Assembly: GCA_022842785.1 (NCBI GenBank)
Contig: JALHOW010000005.1
Location: forward strand, 411,023 to 475,022
Length of the DNA stretch: 64,000 nt
Reading direction: 5' to 3'
Source: Hyphomicrobiaceae bacterium
GTDB taxonomy: Bacteria > Pseudomonadota > Alphaproteobacteria > Rhizobiales > Hyphomicrobiaceae
In this document: positions 9,649 through 19,306 of the stretch, piece by piece
Layout of the letters: each line of letters begins with the position of its first letter
How positions within the stretch are numbered: position 1 is the stretch's first letter
Program-made: the position numbers and the translations under genes
The notes under the pieces: model-generated
What the model was told of the DNA's origin: nothing
What the model saw: only the letters and a program-made list of their open reading frames with translations
The model's database searches: none

Positions 9649-10806
9649 TCAGCCTCGCGCGACTCTCAGGTGAATAAGCGCAGACATGACGCCATTGGCA
9701 GCCGCGTCGATGCTGTGTCGTGCAGAAAGCGCGGCAATGGACGGAGGCGGAGGCGCGGAAGATGCGACCGCACAAATTGCCTCAGCAAGAGCGCGAATGT
9801 CGCCCGTCGGGAACGACCTGCCCGCACATCCGTCCGCCGCAAGATCGGGACTGCAGCCACACGCGTCCGAAACGATGATCGGCCGGCCGCACGCGAGGGC
9901 CTCGTTGGCAACTAGGCCCCAGGTATCATTGTCGGAAGGCAAGACAAGGCAGTCGCTGGCCGCGTACACGGCCGGCATCTCCGTCTGATTGCGGAAGCCA
10001 AGCATATGAACGGGCACACTCAAGGCATTTGCTTTTGCTACGACCACTTCCCGTAGCTCGCCTTCGCCCACGACCATGAGTTCGGCACGGCATCCGATCG
10101 ACCGGGCAACTGCCAGTGCTTCAACCAGATCGAGCGGACGCTTTCGTGGCACGAGCTTGCCGGCGAAGAGCACCAGAGATGTTCCGGCCTCAATGCCGAG
10201 GTCCGTTCGCAACCCACATCGCGCATCCGCACCTGCGCGCGAAGCGAACCAGTCGCCATCGACGCAGTGTGGCGAGTGAAACAGCCGCGCCTTCGGATAT
10301 GCATAGTGAGAGTAGTACGCGCGCGAGCGTTCACCGACATATAGGGCGGCATCGAACAAGCGCAGGAACGGCGGATAGGCGACCGATTTCGCAACTCGCT
10401 TCAAGCTCGATCGCGGCGTGTCCAACTGACTGTCGCCGCGCACGAGCGCCGGGAGCCCGAGCCGCTTCGCCGCATAAAGTCCCTGCAGATAGGACTTCAG
10501 ATGCCATCCCATGAGCAGCACGGCACTGAAGCGCCCCTCCCGAAGCTGGTGTCGGATGCGCGGTGTATCACAGCCCGCGAAGTGATGGAGGCCCGGATCC
10601 GCGGCGACGTTCTCCAAAAAACTGTGCTCGTATCCGGATGTGAGATCGACATCCCAATTGAAAGCCTTCCCAAACTCAGCCCGTGCCTGATCTTCGCGCG
10701 TTGGATTGTGTGCGAAGAACACCTGCAGATCCGTCATCGTTGCCAGCTTCCGGAACAGCGGCGCATAGTACTGGATCGGATGCGATGAAACGATCGCCAA
10801 GCGCAC
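9649..10806 (-). CDS. Family 4 glycosyltransferase
   Basis: A 385-residue GT-B protein beginning RLAIVSSHPIQYYAPLFR, a start shared by a GT4 subgroup found in exopolysaccharide loci. The C-terminal donor domain has LFAGKLVPRKRP near 213-223 and an EX7E variant in which the first glutamate is Asp294 with Glu302 conserved (NDTWGLVANE). Aspartate at this place is seen in active GT4 members. The start is GTG 10806, with GGTAGG about five bases upstream and 64 nt after the previous gene. Confidence 0.87.
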   Translation of the reverse strand: MRLAIVSSHPIQYYAPLFRKLATMTDLQVFFAHNPTREDQARAEFGKAFNWDVDLTSGYEHSFLENVAADPGLHHFAGCDTPRIRHQLREGRFSAVLLMGWHLKSYLQGLYAAKRLGLPALVRGDSQLDTPRSSLKRVAKSVAYPPFLRLFDAALYVGERSRAYYSHYAYPKARLFHSPHCVDGDWFASRAGADARCGLRTDLGIEAGTSLVLFAGKLVPRKRPLDLVEALAVARSIGCRAELMVVGEGELREVVVAKANALSVPVHMLGFRNQTEMPAVYAASDCLVLPSDNDTWGLVANEALACGRPIIVSDACGCSPDLAADGCAGRSFPTGDIRALAEAICAVASSAPPPPSIAALSARHSIDAAANGVMSALIHLRVARG

Positions 10807-10870
10807 GGAAGCCTACCGAGGGTAGATCACGTCGCGCGACGATGCGGACTGCATTTGGCTGAAGTGCCTT

Positions 10871-12214
10871 TCAGGCTGCAAGAACAGCCTCGTCGAGCAC
10901 CTGCGCAAAGCGCGCCGCGACCGATCGTGCTTCATATGCGGCATAGACTGACGCATCAACTCTGCCGAAGGAATCTCGGTCCATAGCAAGCGCTCGAAGG
11001 CTCGTAGCAATCTCTTGGACGAGCTGATGGGTGTCGGCTCCCGGCAAGTAGGCGTGCGCCGCACCACCGCCCGCCGCGGTCAATATGTGATGCGAGCTCG
11101 ATGCCTGGTGAAATAGGGAGATGAACGGCCGACCACACATCAAGGCGGGATAGATTTTGGAGGCAGTGTAGTGCGCCTCGTCGGAGCCGATCAGCAGAAC
11201 ACCCTCCGAGCGCACCAGGATCGCGATTGCCTGCAGGAAGGGAAGACGCTCCGGTATCTCGTGCACAGCGTCGGCCACACCCTCCTCAGCCGCAACAGGC
11301 AGAACGCGATATGCGCCCCGCCTGCCCGGCTGATTGCTCGAGCCGATGAAACTCAGCCGAAGCCTTTGCCCTAGCGCGGGCTCACTGTGTCGAAGCCTAG
11401 CCAACGCCCTCAATATTAGCCGCAGCAGCGGCCCCGATCGAGGCATGACCGTACCAACGAAACTTAGGTTGATACGCGCAGGATCGAGTACGCCGGCGGG
11501 AAGGACCAGATCAGAGCGCCGAAGCTGCTCGAAATCTCCAGGATCCCCGCCGATCGGAATTGCGGCCATACGTGCTTCATCGAGCCACGGATAGCGTCCG
11601 GCCATCTCCGCGTTCTGCGTCTCCGACACCGAAGTGACGAATCTGGCGGCACGCAGTGCACGAGGCTCCAAGCGACACGCTAGCGCGTGAGACAATCCGG
11701 CCTTCGTGCGAACCGATTGATGTGCTCCCCAATTGGACACCCACGGATCTTGAAAATCGAGCACAATCGGCACCGAGTATCGCCGCCTGATCTCGGGCGC
11801 AAGGAGCATCGGATAAAATGGGCTTCCGGTGATCAGTACCGCATCTATGCGCCGTGTATTGAGAAGACGGAAGATGGCACTGCGCAAAGCTGAGAAGGCT
11901 CTAATACCGAGATCGCCAATCCCAATCAGTCGCGTTGTCGAGGAGCTCAGCGCTCGGACCTTGATGATCTCCGCGTTCGGGCGCACCAGGGATGCCAGCG
12001 CCGGATCCAGCTCTTCCTCGTGGTGCGCCTCGTCAACGCACAGGATAATGGGATGCCAGCCATGGGCCTCAAGATGATTGGCGAGATGACGGCTTCGGTG
12101 AACGCCTGCCACCGAGGACGGCGGAAAATACGGCGACACGATAACGACCGTCGATCGAACTGCGACGCCCCCTGCTTGAGTCTCGAAAGCCGGAGTTAGC
12201 GGCAAAGCAGTCAT
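10871..12214 (-). CDS. GT-B fold glycosyltransferase, GT4-like
   Basis: A 447-residue protein. The start of the first domain reads VVIVSPYFPPSSVAGVHR near 23-40, a loop typical of WbuB/WcaI-type GT4 enzymes. The donor domain lacks a normal EX7E; at the equivalent place it has TASKIYPALMCGRPFI, resembling the SKxFEYxAxGKP pattern of WcaI-like transferases. The ATG overlaps the stop of the upstream acyltransferase gene by four bases. Donor and linkage are unknown. Confidence 0.8.
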   Translation of the reverse strand: MTALPLTPAFETQAGGVAVRSTVVIVSPYFPPSSVAGVHRSRHLANHLEAHGWHPIILCVDEAHHEEELDPALASLVRPNAEIIKVRALSSSTTRLIGIGDLGIRAFSALRSAIFRLLNTRRIDAVLITGSPFYPMLLAPEIRRRYSVPIVLDFQDPWVSNWGAHQSVRTKAGLSHALACRLEPRALRAARFVTSVSETQNAEMAGRYPWLDEARMAAIPIGGDPGDFEQLRRSDLVLPAGVLDPARINLSFVGTVMPRSGPLLRLILRALARLRHSEPALGQRLRLSFIGSSNQPGRRGAYRVLPVAAEEGVADAVHEIPERLPFLQAIAILVRSEGVLLIGSDEAHYTASKIYPALMCGRPFISLFHQASSSHHILTAAGGGAAHAYLPGADTHQLVQEIATSLRALAMDRDSFGRVDASVYAAYEARSVAARFAQVLDEAVLAA

Positions 12215-13218
12215 GACTTCAGTGTCGAGCGAATAGAGCGCACCACACCTCTCACTTTGGCTTCAAAATCTCCAAGGGCTTCGTAGCTGTAGATGTGTCC
12301 GTTGCACGCCGTCCTATGCTTCGTCGCAAAGCGCTCCTTCCACGGCTCACCACCCGGGCCAAGGTCGAAGCTGCTGAACTTGCGCGCGTGCAGATCCTCG
12401 ATGATCTTCATGAGAAGCAAGCTGCCGGGCGAGTACTTGGCGTAACGCGCCTCGTAGCCGCAGAACCAGCCGAAAGCCTGGTCGCCAGCCTCCAGCAGAA
12501 GCGAGAGCGCGACAACCTCATCGCCCGCCATGAGAACGTAAGGCGCACCCCGAATCTCGCCACTCTCATGCTCCACGAATCTGAGCAGTGTTTTCTTCAC
12601 GAAGCGCTCGTACGGCGGCGCGTCCGCCTGCCGACTCCGCTTGTGTTCAAGAAGACGATCCACAAACCGCTCATTCGATCTGGGGCGCGCCACGGTGACG
12701 CGACCAAAGTCTCTTACGAGACGTCGGTTCAATTTCCATATGCTGTGGAACCTGCTTCCACTGCCGGCCTTGTCACCCAGATAATCCGAAAAGCTCCCGG
12801 CCATGCTGACCATGGGTATGGAGCGCCGATCCAAGCGGTGGGATATTTCGCTCAGTCCAACTCCGTCCGTGATGTTCTCATACTTCCACCTACAGATTCC
12901 GGCTTGCTGGAGGATGCGGCGAAAATCTGGACGCGACGCGTTGAAGAATGCGACCGCCTGATAGTCGCACATGGGAATTGGGAAAGCGAAGGACGGACCG
13001 AACGGCTGGTACACCGGAATGTAGCCAACGATCTTGGTGCCTTCCCTCATGCGCACCAAGCGACACTTCCCGATTTCCCGCGCCAAGGGCACGAGAAAAT
13101 CCGGTGACTCTGACATGCCCGCACCATCTCGCCGAGAGGCGTGATAGTGCCGCCAGATCTCCCAATCCTCGCGGGACAGTCCGTCAAGTTCGATGACATC
13201 CACGCTGCGCTCGCTCAC
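12211..13218 (-). CDS. CelD/BcsL-type GNAT acyltransferase (FemAB-like)
   Basis: A 335-residue protein with the tandem-GNAT architecture of the CelD/BcsL and FemAB-like families. Residues about 175-310 contain the recognisable acetyltransf_6 core: a KKTLLRFV helix, AGDEVVALSLLLEAGDQAF strands, and YSPGSLLLMKIIEDL followed by FDLGPGGEPWKERF. Such proteins acetylate, or ligate amino acids to, polysaccharide or cell-wall precursors. It starts at GTG 13218, overlapping the upstream GT2 stop by four bases (GTGA), and its own stop overlaps the next ATG. The transferred group is not determinable here. Confidence 0.8.
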   Translation of the reverse strand: MSERSVDVIELDGLSREDWEIWRHYHASRRDGAGMSESPDFLVPLAREIGKCRLVRMREGTKIVGYIPVYQPFGPSFAFPIPMCDYQAVAFFNASRPDFRRILQQAGICRWKYENITDGVGLSEISHRLDRRSIPMVSMAGSFSDYLGDKAGSGSRFHSIWKLNRRLVRDFGRVTVARPRSNERFVDRLLEHKRSRQADAPPYERFVKKTLLRFVEHESGEIRGAPYVLMAGDEVVALSLLLEAGDQAFGWFCGYEARYAKYSPGSLLLMKIIEDLHARKFSSFDLGPGGEPWKERFATKHRTACNGHIYSYEALGDFEAKVRGVVRSIRSTLKS

Positions 13219-14189
13219 ACACTACTCCCGAGCGGTCTCTCTTCGCACGCAGGGTGAGTATAGATGAACTCGGCGCGCCCGACAAAATAGTGCTTCAGCG
13301 TATGGAGCGGTGCCGCCCTTCGAAAGGTGGAAATGATGTCAGAGGCTTGCTCGCGAGCGTTCGGATCAAGATGCCAACGTTCCGTGACCTTATCGAACTC
13401 GACGGGCGGCCTCCTGTTGCCGAGTTGCGCCGTCTTGCTCAAAGGATGTTCTCGGAACACACCAAGACGCTGGCTCGTTAGCAGAATGCGAGCCTGTGAA
13501 GCAATGCGGCAGAACCAATCTACATCCAGCATGTAGTGTAGACTCTCGTCGAAACGATGGCCGCGAGCGCAACGTGCGCTCCAGAAGGTCGACTCCTGCG
13601 ACATCCTGTAGTCGGTGGCCTCGACCAGGAAAGGCGGACCGAGTGGACGAAGCCGCGACTTCCATTCCGATCTCTTGAGTATCATTCGTGCGGATAACGG
13701 AGACGCGAGGCGGTTACCGCAGCACAAGTCCCAACCGAGCCTATCGAATGTGCTGGCGACGTACATGAAGGCGTTCGGCAGGTAGTAGTCGTCACTGTTT
13801 ATGTAGGTGCAGACATCTCCGGTCGCCCTATCGAGCCCCTTGTTTATGGCGTGCGCTTGGCCATGATCGGGCGTGCTTTCCCAATGTGATATCCACGGCT
13901 CGTACTTCTTGATGATATCGACGGTGCCATCCGTGGAGCCACCGTCCATGATCATGTATTCCAAGTTCGGATAGCCCTGCAGTAAGACCGATCTTATCGT
14001 GTCCTCGATGAATTCGACTTGATTGTAGCTCGGCGTGACAATCGTGATCTTCGGCAGTGCTTGCCCGGAGCCAATTGCAACATCGGGGGGGAGCTTCGGC
14101 ACCTCCGCGACCGAGGGCCATTGCCCATGAGGCACGGCTGGGGACGGCAGGTCGCGCGCGCTATGCCTGCTGTGCTCGGTTCGTCGCAT
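13215..14189 (-). CDS. Family 2 glycosyltransferase
   Basis: A 324-residue GT-A transferase. The signature ITIVTPSYNQ is near residue 48, MIMDGGSTDGT follows, then HGQAHAINKGL and the acidic INSDDYYLP pair that binds the nucleotide-sugar metal. TTG 14207 would overlap the previous gene by ten bases, whereas ATG 14189-14187 begins eight bases after its stop, so the ATG is preferred. The first about 45 residues are proline-rich and dispensable-looking. Coupled to the downstream acyltransferase by a GTGA overlap. Confidence 0.87.
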   Translation of the reverse strand: MRRTEHSRHSARDLPSPAVPHGQWPSVAEVPKLPPDVAIGSGQALPKITIVTPSYNQVEFIEDTIRSVLLQGYPNLEYMIMDGGSTDGTVDIIKKYEPWISHWESTPDHGQAHAINKGLDRATGDVCTYINSDDYYLPNAFMYVASTFDRLGWDLCCGNRLASPLSARMILKRSEWKSRLRPLGPPFLVEATDYRMSQESTFWSARCARGHRFDESLHYMLDVDWFCRIASQARILLTSQRLGVFREHPLSKTAQLGNRRPPVEFDKVTERWHLDPNAREQASDIISTFRRAAPLHTLKHYFVGRAEFIYTHPACEERPLGSSV

Positions 14190-14197
14190 TATTGCGG

Positions 14198-15547
14198 CTA
14201 CCGCCAATTGACCGCTGGATCTGCCTTAACGTGGCAATCACTGCGCAATGGGTCTCGTTCTTCAGATTTCCCGCTCAACATCGCTGGACCGATTGCGCCA
14301 CACACGGCACTCAGCAGTATTGCGGACTCATGCTCCCAGTTCCATCGCTCCTGACCAAACTTCCAGACACGTCCTCTCAGCTCCTCGAGCCGGCGCTCAT
14401 TCAAGGACTGATCGACGATGGCCGCCAGCGCGATGGCATCATTCCTCGGGAAAACGAGATCCTGCAGGCCGGTCAGCTCAGCAAAGGCCGTCTGCGCGGG
14501 AACATCGGACATCAGGGGCGGAAGACCGGCTAGACAATAGGTAAATAGCTTGTTGGTGAGGGCGATGCGGCTGTTTGCGGTGTGGCCCGGCTCGCTGCAT
14601 AGACCGACATCAAATCTCGATGCCACACGAACCATCTCGTCCGGAACCTCCGGCGGGAGCAGGTGCACGCGCCCCTCGGCATCTGACTCTGCAGCAAGCG
14701 CCCGCAACGCTTCTTCGTAGTTCCCGGCCGGCGTGCCCCTCAAGTAAAGATGGGGTTTCGTCTTTGCCAAGCCGATCGCTCGGATCGCACACTCGAGGCC
14801 GCGGTCGGGCCCGATGGTTTGCGAGAACCAGTAGATTGAAGGCCTCGGCTCCACGTCGCCGCAACGCGTCAACGCGACGGGCGCCTGATCCAGCGGGAAG
14901 ACGTTCAAAAGGACATGTGGAGGCTGGATCGCGTAGGCATCGACGAGCGCGCTAGCAATACCGGGAGATGCGGCCGTCACGAAGGCGCATTTACGGATGT
15001 CGCTCCCCTCGACGGCGCGTAGGAGGGCTCTTTCCTCATCGTAATCGGGGCCATCGGGCGATTGGCCGAGATGAAAATCCTCGGCATCATAAGCAAGAAG
15101 GGCGTTGTGTTGGCGAGCGGCCGCCGTAGCCGCGGGGAGCGCCGCAGGATAGTGCGCAATATACAGATCAGCGGCGACCTTCGCCGCACCCCCCATCAGC
15201 GCTGGCACGAAAGGACTGAACGCGAAACCGGCAGCTCGATCCCACTTGGTAGTCCTGTAGATGCTCAGGCCAACATTCTGCGCCACGCGTCGGGCGCGCC
15301 ATGCCCAGCGCGATCCGAGATCGACACGATGTATCTTCCATGGAATGCGCTGCATCAGCGCGCGGTCGCGCGGCTCGACGAGATCCATCATGCGGGTGGC
15401 CACGACGGTGACATCGTATCCCGCGGCGTGAAGAGTGTCGGCCTCTTTCACGACGCGCGGGTTCGATCCAATCTGCCCCGGCGTGACGATGCAAATGCGC
15501 TTACGAGCCTCGCCCTGCACTTGCGGCGTCGCGCTGTGCCTGTTCAT
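14198..15547 (-). CDS. Family 4-like glycosyltransferase
   Basis: A 449-residue GT-B protein. Near the N-terminus RICIVTPGQIGSNPRVVKEA is a widespread start for this GT4 group. The donor domain shows IYWFSQTIGPDRGLE, YLRGTPAGNY and NKLFTYCLAGLPPLMSD, the SK-x-x-EY-type pattern that replaces EX7E. ATG 15547-15545 is chosen over GTG 15556 because it gives a clean four-base ATGA overlap with the upstream glycosyltransferase. Acts in the cytoplasm on the growing repeat unit. Confidence 0.85.
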   Translation of the reverse strand: MNRHSATPQVQGEARKRICIVTPGQIGSNPRVVKEADTLHAAGYDVTVVATRMMDLVEPRDRALMQRIPWKIHRVDLGSRWAWRARRVAQNVGLSIYRTTKWDRAAGFAFSPFVPALMGGAAKVAADLYIAHYPAALPAATAAARQHNALLAYDAEDFHLGQSPDGPDYDEERALLRAVEGSDIRKCAFVTAASPGIASALVDAYAIQPPHVLLNVFPLDQAPVALTRCGDVEPRPSIYWFSQTIGPDRGLECAIRAIGLAKTKPHLYLRGTPAGNYEEALRALAAESDAEGRVHLLPPEVPDEMVRVASRFDVGLCSEPGHTANSRIALTNKLFTYCLAGLPPLMSDVPAQTAFAELTGLQDLVFPRNDAIALAAIVDQSLNERRLEELRGRVWKFGQERWNWEHESAILLSAVCGAIGPAMLSGKSEERDPLRSDCHVKADPAVNWR

Positions 15548-16827
15548 GCGGGGCACTCAAATCGTGGGGCGTAGCCCGCCCGCGCGAGCGCAGGCCCAAG
15601 CCCGGCGACGAGTTCGCGGCGATAGTCCGCCCATTGTCTCTGACGGGCCGTCGCTAGTGCCCCGTGTCGCATGGCGGAAAGGGCCAGACGATTGTCGAGG
15701 CACCACTGCAGCGCATCCGCAAGCGCTTGCGCATTGGCGGCAGGCACGATCAAGCCGCTCTCCGGCGTCACAAGGTCCGCCGCGCCGGCCTCGGTCGTTG
15801 CTATGACAGGCAATCCATGGGCCATGGCTTCCGTCACAACCATGCCGAACCCATCCGACAATGTTGGAAAGACCAAAACGTCGGCAGCCCCAAAGGCGCG
15901 GAACAATTCCGGGCGCGCCACGGATCCGTGGAAAGTGACGCCGCTGCCGGCCCGCGCCAACAGCCTCTCGGGAACAGCGATCGCGCCATAGATATCCAGG
16001 TGCGCGGCTCGCCCCGCGTTGAGGTGCCCCCATGCCTGCAGCATGTAGTGGGCGCCCTTTCGAAGGCTGAACGAACCAGCCCAGATCACTTTGAGAGGCT
16101 CGCCAGCTCCCGCTGGTCGATCGCGGACGGCATCAATCGTCGGCGGAGCCGCAAGCGGCACGGCAAGAAACTTCTCCGCCCGAGCGCCTGCATCGACATG
16201 CGAACGTGCCGTCAACGTCGAGTTTGTTACGATCACATCGGCCAAATCGATCTCTTCACAGCGACGATCGTAACGCTCCGTGAATTTTCTGTCGAAGTAC
16301 CCATCATAGGGCCCAGCAAGTTCAGGCCATTCGGCACGCTCCCGGCGCCGGATCTCTTCAAAGCGGCGGCTGTCGAGCGACGGAAGATAGAGAACACGGG
16401 CGACGCCATGTGATTTCGCCCGGCGGAAGCCATCTCTTGCCGTGTACTCATACGAGTGAATAGCCTCTGTTCGCTCAACGTAACGGCGCGCCACGAGCCG
16501 ATCGAAGTTATGGCTGAGGCGATCCCACGCCATGTCGGCGGCAATTGGCCCGCGTGTCATTCGCATCGCCAGCGTGCGCAAAAGCTCCCACGTCGGATAC
16601 GCGTGCACGAGGTCTGCATCGATCTCGTCGACAGAGCGTCGAGACAGCTGGCGGCGCATACGGTCCCCCGCCCCGCGCGGCAGGCGGTCGATCATCTTGG
16701 CAATCCGGCCGTCTCTGCGATAGACGAAGGTTGTCACGAACGCATCCAGACACCCGGCTTCCATGATAGCGCGCGCGTTGTTCTGCGCGTCCGCCATGTT
16801 ACCAGGGTAGGCAAATACGCTGCGCAC
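15544..16827 (-). CDS. Family 4 glycosyltransferase
   Basis: A 427-residue transferase. It opens RSVFAYPGNMADAQNNARA and has a basic middle region. The C-terminal donor domain shows VIWAGSFSLRKGAHYML, then the EX7E-equivalent SDGFGMVVTEAMAHGLPVI, in which the first acidic residue is Asp rather than Glu. The GTG at 16827 follows the upstream gene's stop by two bases. Its product is one of six consecutive GT4-like or GT2 enzymes in this part of the locus. Confidence 0.86.
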   Translation of the reverse strand: MRSVFAYPGNMADAQNNARAIMEAGCLDAFVTTFVYRRDGRIAKMIDRLPRGAGDRMRRQLSRRSVDEIDADLVHAYPTWELLRTLAMRMTRGPIAADMAWDRLSHNFDRLVARRYVERTEAIHSYEYTARDGFRRAKSHGVARVLYLPSLDSRRFEEIRRRERAEWPELAGPYDGYFDRKFTERYDRRCEEIDLADVIVTNSTLTARSHVDAGARAEKFLAVPLAAPPTIDAVRDRPAGAGEPLKVIWAGSFSLRKGAHYMLQAWGHLNAGRAAHLDIYGAIAVPERLLARAGSGVTFHGSVARPELFRAFGAADVLVFPTLSDGFGMVVTEAMAHGLPVIATTEAGAADLVTPESGLIVPAANAQALADALQWCLDNRLALSAMRHGALATARQRQWADYRRELVAGLGPALARAGYAPRFECPA

Positions 16828-16829
16828 GT

Positions 16830-17915
16830 TCAGCGTTCCGAAGCCGACGATAGGGAAGCCGCCGACTGAGACCGCTGGCGCTTCGCAAGTTGCAGATAGA
16901 TTCGCATGTATCCGTCCGCGACGGCTTCATCGCCATACAGGCGCTCGACGCGCGCCCGCGCATCCGAGCGCCGCAACATCTGGAGCCCTGCGCCGGCGGC
17001 CACGAGTTCATCGACCGTATCGCAGACAAACCCGGTCACCCCGTGCTCGACAACCTCGGGCACGGCCCCGCGCCTGAGGCCGAGTACAGGGGTGCCGCAA
17101 GCCATGGCCTCAGCCATCACGATGCCGAATGGTTCCTCCCAAAGGATCGGCATGAGCAATGCCGCCGCCTCGCCCAGCAACGCATTCTTCTGCGCATCGT
17201 TGACAGGACCTACATAGCGCACCCACTCACCATCGATATGCGGCGCGACATGGGCCTCGTACCATGCAGAGTGCTCGTCGGGGATGTTACCCGCGATTAC
17301 GAGCCGGCGCCGCATGCGGCGCGCAATCTCTATGGCGAGATGCGGCCCCTTGATTGCCTCTATGCGACCCAGAAATACAAGCGGAGCATCCTGTGCCACT
17401 TGCTCGCGAAAGCTATAGACGTGTAGCGGAACGCCATTAGGCACCAGATGCCAGCGGCCTGATAGCGGCTTTGCCTCGATCATCTGCCGGCTTATCGCAC
17501 TGAATTCGAGAGTGCCGCGCGAAAGCCGCGCGGCCGCCCGTGTCGTTCGCTCGCTGATGTCGCGCTGATAGCTCATGAGCTTGGCGACAGGCCACGGCAG
17601 AATTGGTGCAAGGTAGGCGATCCGTGAGAAGCTATGAACGACATCAAATCGCCCCACAGCAACGTGGCGCGACAGAGTTGCGGCATTCCGAATAGTGTCT
17701 GCAATCGACTGACTTTGGCTGCCGGGCCAAGGCACATGCCTCGCAGGACAATTCGATGCACGATGAGCAAAAAGCGTGACGCTGTGCCCACGCGCGAGGA
17801 GTGCGCGTGCCAACATATCGACGATGCGCTCGATGCCACCATACTGGCTTGGCGGCACCGGTAGCTCCGGATCGGCCGTGAGCGCGATGCGCAGGCTGTG
17901 TGCCTGATGCTTCAT
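16830..17915 (-). CDS. Family 4 glycosyltransferase
   Basis: A 361-residue GT4 enzyme. After ATG 17915 the protein reads KHQAHSLRIALTADPELPVPP then YGGIERIVDMLARAL, the classic glycine-rich GT4 loop. The donor domain has VFLGRIEAIKGPHLAI and an intact EX7E in WEEPFGIVMAEAMACGTPVLG. An upstream ATG at 17951 lies inside the previous gene; the one at 17915 gives the ATGA four-base overlap used throughout the locus and is preferred. Retaining transferase; sugar unknown. Confidence 0.9.
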   Translation of the reverse strand: MKHQAHSLRIALTADPELPVPPSQYGGIERIVDMLARALLARGHSVTLFAHRASNCPARHVPWPGSQSQSIADTIRNAATLSRHVAVGRFDVVHSFSRIAYLAPILPWPVAKLMSYQRDISERTTRAAARLSRGTLEFSAISRQMIEAKPLSGRWHLVPNGVPLHVYSFREQVAQDAPLVFLGRIEAIKGPHLAIEIARRMRRRLVIAGNIPDEHSAWYEAHVAPHIDGEWVRYVGPVNDAQKNALLGEAAALLMPILWEEPFGIVMAEAMACGTPVLGLRRGAVPEVVEHGVTGFVCDTVDELVAAGAGLQMLRRSDARARVERLYGDEAVADGYMRIYLQLAKRQRSQSAASLSSASER

Positions 17916-19306
17916 GCAGAAATCGATTGGTAGACGGCTGCCATCTCGCACGCAGCCTTGTCCATTGTGCGCACCGCGTGGTTACGCCGACGAAGACGGC
18001 CACCGGCATGCGCTCGCGCCAGCTCGCCAATAGCCTCGCTCCATGCCGGCACATCGCCCGCCGCGACAAGTCGGCCACCATCGCCATCTTGAACGAGTTC
18101 GGCAATGCCACCCATACGTGCACCGACGACGAAGAGGCCGACCGCCTGTGCCTCGAGGACCACCAACGGTCCTGTCTCCATCGTCACCGACGGCACCAGC
18201 AGGACATCGTTCTCGGCTATAAAATCGACGATCCGCTCTCTCGGCACTGGGGGAATCAGGGCTATGCGCTCGTCTCCCTCCGCCAAGCCCCGCACGTATG
18301 TCTCGTACTCGTCACGAGGGTCGGATGCATTGGCCGTCGCCCGTATCGACAGTCGAACTGAAAGCTCCCGGGGCAATGCACGGACCGCACGCACCACAAC
18401 ATCAATGCCCTTATCGCGATCCCACCGCCCAAGATACAATAGTCGCAGCGGACCACTATCTAGAACCGGTCTATTCTTGGCGACGCCCGCCCGCTGGAGG
18501 AACTCAGTCGAGATCCCTTGGCGACTCAGAACGACTTTAGCCGGCGGCGCACCGTTGGCTAAGAGTGCATCATACAGCCACTGGCAGACAGCGACGACAC
18601 GATCGGCATTCTCCACCATTTCCCTGAGTTCATCGCGCTTGCGGGTAGCGAGTGCACGGGCGCCAAGCGCCGTCGAGAAACGCCCGAGCTTCCAGCGTTG
18701 GAACGCTTTCGAAACAATATCCGGAAGCTCCCCCACTGACCGCGCGAAGACGTCTGGCATACCGCGCGCTTGGGCCCAGCAGGCGCCGCACACCGATGCA
18801 TCGATGCGGCCGTCACACTGCGCCTCGCCGAATTTCAGCATTGAGCCGCGAAGACAAATATTGCTCGGTACGTGAACTGTAACGACGGTTCGAAGCCCAG
18901 CCTCGCGTGCTGCTCGTAGATGCAGCGGTCCACAGCCACGCGTCCAGGAATGCTGATGATAGATCGCTCCAGGATGCGCTCGTAGATGCTCGAGGAAGAC
19001 GTCGAAGCCTTCGTGCGGGCGATAGCTCTGGACTTCCTCGCGACCGGCTCCGCTATTGACGGGGTAGGTCGCAATGCGCGCGCCGTCATGCTCATAGCAT
19101 TCGGGTGCATCGGGGCTGCGCGGTACAATTGCGGAGCTCACGATGCCGAGCCGCCGCAATGCGCCAATAAGATCCGCTAGATAGACTTCCGTCCCGCCCA
19201 CACCATAGGGAAGGTACCACCCTGCGGCCTGGAGTACGTGCGTGTCGGTCCGATCGATCGGCACGTCCGACCTGAACTTCCCGCCAGCGAGAACTGTCGA
19301 ATTCAT
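17912..19306 (-). CDS. Family 4 glycosyltransferase with a cysteine-rich insert
   Basis: A 464-residue GT4 protein with LPYGVGGTEVYLADLIGAL at 32-50 and an EX7E motif in METGPLVVLEAQAVGLFVV. Between the two half-domains it carries four cysteines, C151, C164, C173 and C176, in a CX12CX8CX2C arrangement (CLRGSMLKFG then CDG then CGAC). This could bind zinc or a cluster. The insert precedes a long basic helix (ALATRKRDELREM). Its ATG overlaps the methyltransferase stop upstream by four bases. The function of the cysteine cluster is not established by the sequence. Confidence 0.86.
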   Translation of the reverse strand: MNSTVLAGGKFRSDVPIDRTDTHVLQAAGWYLPYGVGGTEVYLADLIGALRRLGIVSSAIVPRSPDAPECYEHDGARIATYPVNSGAGREEVQSYRPHEGFDVFLEHLRAHPGAIYHQHSWTRGCGPLHLRAAREAGLRTVVTVHVPSNICLRGSMLKFGEAQCDGRIDASVCGACWAQARGMPDVFARSVGELPDIVSKAFQRWKLGRFSTALGARALATRKRDELREMVENADRVVAVCQWLYDALLANGAPPAKVVLSRQGISTEFLQRAGVAKNRPVLDSGPLRLLYLGRWDRDKGIDVVVRAVRALPRELSVRLSIRATANASDPRDEYETYVRGLAEGDERIALIPPVPRERIVDFIAENDVLLVPSVTMETGPLVVLEAQAVGLFVVGARMGGIAELVQDGDGGRLVAAGDVPAWSEAIGELARAHAGGRLRRRNHAVRTMDKAACEMAAVYQSISA

